From positions 62,001-126,000 of the forward strand of contig MKUW01000006.1 in assembly GCA_001899005.1 (NCBI GenBank): 64,000 bases of DNA, read 5' to 3'. The first letter of the stretch is position 1; every line of letters starts with the position of its first letter. The position numbers and the translations under genes were made by a program. Positions 36,753 to 43,652 of the stretch are shown here, one piece after another. The DNA comes from Chloroflexi bacterium 44-23. Its GTDB lineage: Bacteria > Chloroflexota > Anaerolineae > Anaerolineales > Anaerolineaceae. The notes below the pieces were generated by a model. It saw only the letters and a list, made by a program, of their open reading frames with translations. It had not been told where the DNA came from and made no database searches.

Positions 36753-38154
36753 ACGCTTCTCAACCAACTTCGCGGTCTTCTCCATCTTCCTGGATTGGGT
36801 TCTGATCACGCTCTCCCTGTATCTCTCGATCTTTTTGCGTAACCTGGCCAACCGCCTGCCATTTGTCAATCCCTTACCGGCGCTCTCGCATATCCCGCTC
36901 GAGCTGTACTTGATCTTCCCCTTCCTGTGGATCGTGACCCTGCTGGTCTTTAACATCTACGACGGACGTAAGAATTTCCGCGTGATCGACGAGTACGGCA
37001 GCCTGACACTGGCTGCATTCCTGGCGAGTGTCACATCGGCCGGCGTTTTATATCTGACCTACCGCGACCTCTCTCGTTTTCAGTTTGGGTTGTTCGCCCT
37101 TCTGGCATTTTTCATGCTGCTTCTGTGGCGTGGGATCGTGCGTACCACAATTCATCGCCGGCACGCCCGCAGGATGGAAATGCGCAATGTCTTGATTCTG
37201 GGCGCAGGCACGGCTGGCCGTCAAATCGGCGAACAAATTGGTAAGGAAAGCATGTTCGGCTTACGGGTGGTCGGTTATCTGGATGACAACCCTCACAAAA
37301 ACCGTCAGGCGGATGTGGTCGGCAGCCTCGATATCGCGCGTGAGATTGTGCGCTCTTCCCGCATTGATGATGTTGTCATCGCCCTGCCCATGTCGGCCCA
37401 CCAGCGCCTGAACCAGATCGTTTCCGAGCTGCACGACCTGCCGGTGCGGGTGTGGGTTATCCCGGATTACTTTTCGCTGACCCTGCACAAAGCCGGTGTC
37501 TTTGATTTTGCCGGCATCCCGATGCTGGATCTGCGCGCTCCGGCACTCAATGAATACCAACGCATGACCAAGCGCAGTTTTGATTTGATTTTGAGCGTGC
37601 TATGTTTCCCCTTCTGGTTGCTGGCGATGGCTATAATTTCACTTGCCATCCGCCTCGATTCGCCCGGGCCGGTCATTTTTAAGCAAAAACGGGTTGGCGA
37701 AAACGGGCAGCTTTTCACGATGTTCAAGTTTCGCACGATGAGCAATGACGCCGAATCAAAGCGCAAGGAGGTCGAGATACGCGATGAAAATGGCAACCGC
37801 ATCCTCAAGCAGCGTGATGATCCGCGCGTCACGCGAGTCGGCAAGCTGTTACGCAAAACCAGCCTGGATGAGATTCCACAGCTCTTGAATGTTCTGGATG
37901 GCAGCATGAGCCTGGTTGGTCCGCGCCCGGAGCTACCGGATTTTGTGGACGAGTATAAACCCTGGCAGCGCAAACGTTTTGCCGTGCCGCAGGGCATTAC
38001 CGGCTGGTGGCAGGTCAATGGTCGCAGTGACCGTCCAATGCATCTGCATACTGAAGACGATTTGTTTTATGTCCAGAATTATTCAATCTGGCTGGATTTG
38101 CAGATTTTGGCGCGTACTTTCTGGGTGGTTCTGCGCAGAAAAGGTGCGTATTGA
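36745..38154 (+). CDS. polyprenyl glycosylphosphotransferase (undecaprenyl-phosphate sugar phosphotransferase)
   Basis: 469 residues. Four to five membrane helices occupy 1 to about 135; a Rossmann-like domain follows (LILGAGTAGRQIGEQ, GYLDDNP). A membrane helix at about 275-300 leads to the catalytic domain: SPGPVIFKQKRVGENGQLF, FKFRTMSNDAESK, RKTSLDEIPQLLNVLDGSMS, GPRPELPDFVDEY and ITGWWQVNGRSD. This WbaP/CpsE-type enzyme loads hexose-1-phosphate onto undecaprenyl phosphate. It is GC-rich again, in contrast to 28.1-36.7 kb, and marks the conserved right border of the cassette. A second member of the family lies at the window start. Confidence 0.94.
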   Translation: MLRRFSTNFAVFSIFLDWVLITLSLYLSIFLRNLANRLPFVNPLPALSHIPLELYLIFPFLWIVTLLVFNIYDGRKNFRVIDEYGSLTLAAFLASVTSAGVLYLTYRDLSRFQFGLFALLAFFMLLLWRGIVRTTIHRRHARRMEMRNVLILGAGTAGRQIGEQIGKESMFGLRVVGYLDDNPHKNRQADVVGSLDIAREIVRSSRIDDVVIALPMSAHQRLNQIVSELHDLPVRVWVIPDYFSLTLHKAGVFDFAGIPMLDLRAPALNEYQRMTKRSFDLILSVLCFPFWLLAMAIISLAIRLDSPGPVIFKQKRVGENGQLFTMFKFRTMSNDAESKRKEVEIRDENGNRILKQRDDPRVTRVGKLLRKTSLDEIPQLLNVLDGSMSLVGPRPELPDFVDEYKPWQRKRFAVPQGITGWWQVNGRSDRPMHLHTEDDLFYVQNYSIWLDLQILARTFWVVLRRKGAY

Positions 38155-38277
38155 AATGGAAAATAGTAATTTTTCATTTCAATCCTGTAGGAAAGAAAAT
38201 TTCCCGGTTCAATTTTAGGACGCAAACCACCCTCGGCACGTGCTTCGCGCGCGTAAACGGAAGGCGGGATAATTAAC

Positions 38278-38332
38278 GAGTATTTACAGAAACAGGCTGA
38301 AAAGAACACTCAGCCTGTTTCTGTAAATACTC
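38278..38332. repeat. perfect 23-bp inverted repeat with 9-nt loop
   Basis: GAGTATTTACAGAAACAGGC plus TGA pairs without mismatch with the reverse copy at 38310-38332; the loop is AAAGAACAC. It lies 124 bases after the last polysaccharide gene and probably stops or insulates transcription. An A-run, not a T-run, follows on the plus strand, so it is not a standard intrinsic terminator for that operon. The rest of the 362-base gap (38155-38516) holds a heptamer repeat and a promoter. Confidence 0.75.
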
Positions 38333-38374
38333 TAAAAAAAGAAACCCCTGGCACATGCGGCGCACAGGCAAGAG

Positions 38375-38429
38375 GCTATCAGCTCGCATTGTGACTATGA
38401 GCTATGAGCTGTCAACTGTCAGCTGTTTC
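38375..38429. repeat. heptamer-register repeat related to the 17.2-kb array
   Basis: Five consecutive 7-mers start with CT: CTATGAG, CTATGAG, CTGTCAA, CTGTCAG, CTGTTTC (38395-38429). Twenty bases upstream, GCTATCAGCT (38375-38384) is the exact reverse complement of the AGCTGATAGC word of the 17.2-kb array. The match suggests a dispersed repeat family. Confidence 0.7.
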
Positions 38430-38474
38430 CTACGATTGGTTCTACGCCACAGGTGTACTTATTGGAAAACGTTT

Positions 38475-38480
38475 TATAAT
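38475..38480 (+). promoter_or_regulatory. -10 box TATAAT for the metalloprotease gene
   Basis: A perfect TATAAT stands 37 bases before the ATG at 38517, which also has a CTGGAGG ribosome site. The -35 region is weak (GGTGTA at 17-bp spacing). The element supports independent transcription of the protease. Confidence 0.5.
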
Positions 38481-38516
38481 GTCTAAGTTAATGGTACATT
38501 TCAGCTGGAGGTATGC

Positions 38517-40586
38517 ATGAGTTCCAAAATCATCTGGATTATTGTCGTAATTCTCGTCATCATTTGTTTGTGTGCATCCTGTCTGGTTGCCGGTGCAGCC
38601 GGATTTTTCATCATTCAGGGCAGTACTACCACCAACGGAAACAGCCCAAGTGTAGCAACTTCACGGCCAAACTCTCCCTGGCAGGCTGCGACGCCCCCAT
38701 CACCGACACCCTGGAATTCCGAAGCGACCACTGAGCCGCCTGTTTTCAGCCCGATCGCAACCCCCGATCCGCTGCTGATGGCCGGCGCTGAAGAAACATT
38801 GGATATGTTAAAGTCACAAATTGTGCCCAACAATGATCCCCGTGAACTCGCGATTCGATTCCGGGGCATCGAAAACATGCCTGAAACCATTCCGGATCAC
38901 ACAAATTACAAGGTGGGCGACAAGAAATCCTTCTGGACCACCAATGTTGATACTAATGTAAATTCGAAAATCAATGCCAAACTTGGCTATATCACCGACC
39001 ATGTTTATTTCTGGATCGAAGAAGGTGTTAAATACAAAGAGCGCGACCTGGCTCGTCTGGTGGAGGCCTTCGAAAACGAAATCTACCCGACCGACCGTGA
39101 ATTCTTTGGATCAGAATGGACACCCGGAATCGATGATAACCCGCATTTGTTCATCCTGTACGCCACAGATCTCGGCGGCAACCTGGCCGGCTATTTCTCC
39201 TCTGCTGATTCACTGCCTCCCCAGGCCCACGAATATTCCAATGCGCATGAAATGTTCATGTTAAATGCCGACACAATTGGTTTGGATGAAAAGTTTACCT
39301 ATGGCGTTTTGGCACACGAATTTCAACATATGATTCACTGGTATCGCGACCGCAATGAGACTTCCTGGATGAATGAAGGCTTTTCCGAGCTGGCTGCCTT
39401 CTTAAATGGTTATTATGAGGGTGGCTTTGACTACCTGGCCATGTCCGATCCGGATATTCAATTGACTGATTGGCCCAATGATGCCAGTGCCACCACCCCG
39501 CATTACGGCGCAGCCTTTTTGTATCTCAATTATTTCTTGAACCGTTTCGGGGAAGATGCTACCAAGGCATTGGTCGCAGATGAACGCAATGGAATGGAAA
39601 GTGTGGATGCGGTTTTGACCGAGATTAACGCGGTTGATGGAATGAGCGGAGAACCGGTCCAGGCCGATGATGTCTTCCGGGATTGGGCGCTTACCAATTT
39701 ATTGCTGGATAAAAGCGTGGCGGATGGCCGCTATGTGTATGAAAATTATAGCAATGCCCCGCAGGCATCGGTGACAGAAAATATTGATACCTGCAGCACC
39801 GGTTGGAATGAAAGAACAGTGTCGCAATATGGCGCTGATTACATTGCGATTAATTGCGCCCAGCCCTACACAATTAGCTTCCAGGGCACATATGATGTCG
39901 GTGTTTTGCCGGAGAATGCTTTTTCCGGTGATTATGCCTTCTGGTCGAATAAGGGCGATGAATCGGATATGACTCTGACACAAAGCTTTGATTTCACTAA
40001 GGTCAGCGGCCCAATTGAGATGAGCTATCAAACCTGGTACGACCTCGAGACCGATTATGACTATCTTTATCTGGTCGCTTCTGTAAATGGCGAAGACTGG
40101 CAAATTCTTGATACCCCTTCCTGCACATCTGAAGATCCATCCGGGAATAGTTTTGGCTGCGGTTACAATGCCGAATCCAATGGCTGGATCCAGGAGAGCG
40201 TGGATCTGTCACAATTTGCCGGCAAGACCGTGCAGTTACGCTTTGAATACGTCACCGATGCAGCCGTCAACGGCGAAGGTTTCCTGCTGGATGATGTCAG
40301 CATTCCAGCCATCAACTATGCCACAGATTTCGAAAATGATGATGGCGGCTGGGAGTCAGAAGGTTGGGTCAGAATTCAGAATTTACTCCCGCAGACATAC
40401 GAGATCTCTTTAGTGACCATGAAGAAAGGCACCCAGGTTTCGCGTGTCACCCTGGATGCCAACCAATTCGCTGAAATCAGCGTCAATGGCAGCAATGCCG
40501 ATCGCGTATACCTGGTAGTAAGCGGCTCGACCCGCTTCACCCGCCAGCTGGCCGACTACCGCTTTGCGCTGCAACCCCAAAAATAA
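38517..40586 (+). CDS. membrane-anchored or secreted zinc metalloprotease, immune inhibitor A-like C-terminus
   Basis: 689 residues. An N-terminal helix (about 5-37) acts as a signal or anchor, followed by a Ser/Thr/Pro-rich linker (about 40-80). The zinc motif HEFQH is at 267-271, with the distal glutamate in MNEGFSELAAF about 15-20 residues on, as in gluzincins. The C-terminal part (about 440-640) has NKGDESDMTLTQSF, YLYLVASVNGEDW and GEGFLLDDVSI, resembling the jelly-roll/MAM-like regions of M6 peptidases such as immune inhibitor A. A beta-rich end follows. It probably degrades extracellular protein. The substrate is unknown and no inhibitor gene is adjacent. Confidence 0.82.
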   Translation: MSSKIIWIIVVILVIICLCASCLVAGAAGFFIIQGSTTTNGNSPSVATSRPNSPWQAATPPSPTPWNSEATTEPPVFSPIATPDPLLMAGAEETLDMLKSQIVPNNDPRELAIRFRGIENMPETIPDHTNYKVGDKKSFWTTNVDTNVNSKINAKLGYITDHVYFWIEEGVKYKERDLARLVEAFENEIYPTDREFFGSEWTPGIDDNPHLFILYATDLGGNLAGYFSSADSLPPQAHEYSNAHEMFMLNADTIGLDEKFTYGVLAHEFQHMIHWYRDRNETSWMNEGFSELAAFLNGYYEGGFDYLAMSDPDIQLTDWPNDASATTPHYGAAFLYLNYFLNRFGEDATKALVADERNGMESVDAVLTEINAVDGMSGEPVQADDVFRDWALTNLLLDKSVADGRYVYENYSNAPQASVTENIDTCSTGWNERTVSQYGADYIAINCAQPYTISFQGTYDVGVLPENAFSGDYAFWSNKGDESDMTLTQSFDFTKVSGPIEMSYQTWYDLETDYDYLYLVASVNGEDWQILDTPSCTSEDPSGNSFGCGYNAESNGWIQESVDLSQFAGKTVQLRFEYVTDAAVNGEGFLLDDVSIPAINYATDFENDDGGWESEGWVRIQNLLPQTYEISLVTMKKGTQVSRVTLDANQFAEISVNGSNADRVYLVVSGSTRFTRQLADYRFALQPQK

Positions 40587-40605
40587 ACTAGACTTTCACA
40601 TAAAC

Positions 40606-40643
40606 AAAAATCCTGGAGGTATATACTTCTCCAGGATTTTTTT
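40606..40643 (+). terminator. intrinsic terminator after the metalloprotease
   Basis: A perfect 13-bp stem (AAAAATCCTGGAG / CTCCAGGATTTTT) with the 10-nt loop GTATATACTT ends in a T-run. It lies 20 bases after the stop codon and fits a strong Rho-independent terminator, possibly active in both directions because the upstream arm is A-rich. Confidence 0.92.
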
Positions 40644-40696
40644 ATTTAATAATTCTTTCTTTTTCTGAATGAAGATCACAAGAAAAACTGACTCTT

Positions 40697-41082
40697 GTAA
40701 GGGCGAAGCATCCGAGAGATTCTCGCGTCTCAACAAACCCACCCAGCGCGGATGCTTCGCCCACCGCAATCATGAAGCTACAGTCTCTTTCGATTATTAT
40801 CCAACCAAAAACCGCTTCTCTCTAACAACTCTCACCCCCTTTGCCAACCTTACTACGTAAGGGCGAAGCATCCGAGAGATTCTCGCGTCACAACAAACCT
40901 ACCCAGCGCGGATGCTCCGCCCATCATAATCATGAAGCTAAAGCCTCTTTCGATTATTATCCAACCAAAAACCGCTTCTCTCTATCAACTCTCACCTCCT
41001 TTGCTAACCTTACCATGTAAGGGCGAAGCATCCGAGAGATTCTCGCGTCACAACAAACCTGCCCAGCGCGGATGCTTCGCCC
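40697..41082. repeat. tandem array of REP palindromes, 160-bp period, 2.4 copies
   Basis: The unit begins GTAAGGGCGAAGCATCCG and recurs at 40697, 40857 and 41017, exactly 160 bases apart. In each, GGGCGAAGCATCCG pairs with a reverse copy CGGATGCTTCGCCC 62 bases later (pairs at 40701-40762, 40861-40922, 41021-41082; the second has one mismatch). The third unit is cut after the palindrome. The layout is that of paired REP sequences (BIME-like) with a conserved GTAA tetranucleotide at one foot. It stands directly upstream of a RAYT gene. This stretch holds no gene. Confidence 0.93.
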
Positions 41083-41221
41083 ATCTCATCGGCAATAAGT
41101 ATCCATGCACTCTCAATTGTTCTTAATTGGTATAATACATCTCAATCATCATGATCTTTTACGTGCGCCAAGTTCACCACTCAATCTACCAAACCAGCAT
41201 AGCCACCAAATATTCCTATCA

Positions 41222-41803
41222 ATGAGTACTCTTCATTCACAACATTTTGATCGTCGATCAATCAGGCTTCAAGGGTATGATTACACCCAAGAAGGATGCT
41301 ATTTCGTCACGATAATCACCTATCAGCGCACTAACATCTTTGGCCAAATCGAAAATGGGCAAATTAATCTAAACCTATTTGGAAAAATAGTGCAACATCA
41401 CGGGACTCAAATTCCTCTCCATTTTCCTAATGCGGTTATAGACCAATTTTGTATTATGCCTAATCATATCCACGGGATCATTCATCTTTCGGAAAAGACA
41501 AACCAGACACCAACCCGCCAAATTCCCAAAAAGATAATTCAAAAACATTATGACAACGAAAATATCCCCTTACCCACGGGCACGACCCCGAATTCCTTAA
41601 ACGCTATCATTCAGAACTTTAAATCGGTAACTACAAGAAAGATAAATGGAATTCGTCATTTGCATGGCGAGCGAGTCTGGCATCGAAATTATTGGGAGCA
41701 AGTAATTCAAGACGAGAAATCCTATTTAAATATTGCTGACTATATTCAAAATAATTCCATTCAGTGGAATGCGGATCAATATTATCGTAAACAAATACCT
41801 TAG
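41222..41803 (+). CDS. REP-associated tyrosine transposase (RAYT, Y1/IS200-like)
   Basis: 193 residues from the ATG at 41222; an upstream frame from 41105 adds a low-complexity stretch unlike the family. Conserved Y1 features: GYDYTQEGCYFVTIITYQR, the HUH motif MPNHIHGIIHL (His82, His84), NSLNAIIQNFKSVTTRKI, and the C-terminal HRNYWEQVIQDEKSYLNIAD with YIQNNSIQW. Family enzymes cut single-stranded REP hairpins through a tyrosine-DNA bond. Tyr157 in RNYW is the likely nucleophile, though relatives often show RNYYEH here. The gene has REP palindromes on both sides and no inverted-repeat IS ends, so it is more a resident RAYT than an active IS. Confidence 0.9.
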   Translation: MSTLHSQHFDRRSIRLQGYDYTQEGCYFVTIITYQRTNIFGQIENGQINLNLFGKIVQHHGTQIPLHFPNAVIDQFCIMPNHIHGIIHLSEKTNQTPTRQIPKKIIQKHYDNENIPLPTGTTPNSLNAIIQNFKSVTTRKINGIRHLHGERVWHRNYWEQVIQDEKSYLNIADYIQNNSIQWNADQYYRKQIP

Positions 41804-41926
41804 CGTAAGTTTTTTAAATGATATATCAACCACCACTAAAAAATAAATAAATGCTTAGGGAAATACCCACCACAACAAATCTATTTAATTGTGTTATGTA
41901 AAATTACGCACTATTACTTGAAATAT

Positions 41927-41993
41927 GGGCGAAGCATTCGTTAAAATTGTCGTTCTAACGGTAAGGATCATTCGGCGAATGCTTCGCCCTTAC
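41927..41993. repeat. inverted REP pair downstream of the RAYT gene
   Basis: GGGCGAAGCATTCG (41927-41940) pairs with CGAATGCTTCGCCC (41976-41989), followed by TTAC. Read on the minus strand this is GTAAGGGCGAAGCATTCG, the same foot tetranucleotide and REP as the upstream array with one base change. The loop sequence differs. The RAYT gene is thus bounded by REPs facing each other. Confidence 0.92.
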
Positions 41994-42361
41994 ATGATCC
42001 ATCCTGACGATTGGGAAGACCTTTCATGAATTCTCTTTTATCTTCCTTCGCTATTTGAAGTACCTCGTACTACCACCTTATGATCAGGTTATCTGCGACA
42101 TGTTTATAATATGAGAAAATCGATTACTCTCATTTCTCATTAATTCTATGTAATGACTCTAAACCAAAATAACGCAAGGATTTGCCCAATAGACTATTTG
42201 CACTAGCCTTTCGACCTAACGGGAAACTGGTTTTGAAAATAGTAAGCCTTCATTGTTATCTTTGATCAAAACACTTTTTGATAAATGAAAAAACTATAGC
42301 TATTAAGATTTTCCAAACTTGAGCAAAATACGAATCTAACAATTCGTGATCAAATTATCGT
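41994..42361. other. intergenic AT-rich region, no gene seen
   Basis: About 370 bases between the REP and the end of the YtxH-like gene. I see no credible open frame, RNA gene, or strong hairpin. It should contain the end of the minus-strand PAP2-YtxH transcript. Confidence 0.5.
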
Positions 42362-42574
42362 TTACCCTTCCCTTAAGCGGCTTAATTCACTCTCTAACTC
42401 CACACGCTTTTGCTGAGCCGCCAGGTTGATCTCATCTTTTAAATTAATCAGCTTTTCTCTAATACTTGCCCGCACGCCTTCGCCTGAATCCGGCGTAAAC
42501 AACAACATGACCAATCCACCAATGACAACACCGCTGGCAAACCCATTTAAAAATGAAAACGTTTTCTTCATCAC
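42362..42574 (-). CDS. YtxH-like small membrane protein
   Basis: 70 residues. A single N-terminal helix (FLNGFASGVVIGGLVMLLF) followed by TPDSGEGVRASIREK, the hallmark of the YtxH/gas-vesicle-GvpP-like family, and a charged coiled-coil tail. These are general-stress associated proteins of unknown biochemical role. The start overlaps the PAP2 stop (ATGA), so it is co-translated with it. Confidence 0.85.
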   Translation of the reverse strand: MMKKTFSFLNGFASGVVIGGLVMLLFTPDSGEGVRASIREKLINLKDEINLAAQQKRVELESELSRLREG

Positions 42575-43584
42575 TTTCTCCTTTTTGTGCTCTTTTTCTT
42601 AATTTTTATTTCCAACCCGAATCTCTTAAATAAATATGGCGCTCCTGCCGAAATCCAGATCCCCACCAGCCCATAGCGTACAAACCGCAGAACATCGCTA
42701 ATGATTGGGATATCGACTGGAAAGACTAATTTCAACCCAGCCCAAAAGACTAGTACACCAATAATACCAATTACAAAGCGCAGAATCAAATGCAAAGGTT
42801 TCGCGCGAATGCGGCCGAGCGGGATGACCTTCTGAATCAATATTAATCCCGCCAAAAGTCCGAACCAGACAGCCGCAGCAGTTATAACCCCATCCATCGA
42901 GAGCGGATTGATTGCCTCTTCCGGAAATTGAAGATTAATGTTGGCCTGATAATTAACAGGCATCTTCCAGGTCTGGTTTATCAGCAAGCTTATCGTCGAC
43001 AATAGCAAAATAAACAATGTTGAGACAACTACACCCAGCCATTGCCTGGCACGTGACCAATTTTTTACCTGATCTTTAATGCGCTCAAAGAAGGCCAGGA
43101 AGAGCCACAGCAGTAACCCCCCCAAAAGCCAGCCGAACAAAACATCAACCAAAAAATGGGCACCTAGGTACAGGCGTGATAGCCCGATCAAGAATATAAG
43201 CACAATCAGCGCAATTTTCACCCACAATTTTCGCGAAACTGTTGCAAAGAAACCCCAAATTGATGCTGCATTTTGAGCATGGCCGGAGGGAAGCCCAAAG
43301 GACGTTTCCAGTACCATTGGTTTGACCGTGTCACTGACCCAAAACGGTCGTGGAGAGTGAAACAGCAATTTAAAAAATGCATTAAACCCATTGGAAAGCA
43401 TCAAGAGCAGGCCAACCTGCACCCCAAGACGCGAATCAAAGCACCAGAATATTGCCGGCATAATAAATAAGTAAAATTCCTCATCGCCCAGAAAAGAGAA
43501 AAAGCGCATCGGAACAAACAACCAATCCCCCAGGTTTTGTAGAAATAAGTTTACCTGGACAAGTCCCACCCAAAAATTTTCCAT
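42571..43584 (-). CDS. PAP2-family membrane phosphatase
   Basis: 337 residues with about eight membrane segments. The three phosphatase motifs are present: KLLFHSPRPFWV (motif 1), LPSGHAQNAAS (motif 2) and SRLYLGAHFLVDVLFG (motif 3, with the catalytic His). Members dephosphorylate lipid phosphates such as undecaprenyl diphosphate or phosphatidic acid. The C-terminal part has extra helices and a basic tail (KIKKKSTKRRK). It may recycle the polyprenyl carrier used by the glycan genes, but this is inference. Upstream partner of the YtxH-like gene. Confidence 0.88.
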   Translation of the reverse strand: MENFWVGLVQVNLFLQNLGDWLFVPMRFFSFLGDEEFYLFIMPAIFWCFDSRLGVQVGLLLMLSNGFNAFFKLLFHSPRPFWVSDTVKPMVLETSFGLPSGHAQNAASIWGFFATVSRKLWVKIALIVLIFLIGLSRLYLGAHFLVDVLFGWLLGGLLLWLFLAFFERIKDQVKNWSRARQWLGVVVSTLFILLLSTISLLINQTWKMPVNYQANINLQFPEEAINPLSMDGVITAAAVWFGLLAGLILIQKVIPLGRIRAKPLHLILRFVIGIIGVLVFWAGLKLVFPVDIPIISDVLRFVRYGLVGIWISAGAPYLFKRFGLEIKIKKKSTKRRK

Positions 43585-43652
43585 GTCATTCTCCCAATAT
43601 TGTTTATAAGATGGATTGACTCAACTTTTAAAACTATTGTACACTTGACTGC

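Noticed and set aside
37467..38018. A 183-codon antisense frame inside the glycosylphosphotransferase gene.
   Set aside because: It lies opposite a strongly supported gene and has no recognisable domain or ribosome site.
38278..38340. The 23-bp hairpin as a standard Rho-independent terminator.
   Set aside because: An A-run, not a T-run, follows on the plus strand and no gene on the minus strand ends there.
40697..41082. CRISPR array from the 160-bp repeats.
   Set aside because: The spacing segments are themselves nearly identical, the unit is palindromic, and a RAYT gene follows; REP/BIME is the better reading.
41105..41221. An extended start for the RAYT gene at 41105.
   Set aside because: The added 39 residues have no family similarity and begin right after the REP array; the ATG at 41222 starts the conserved region.
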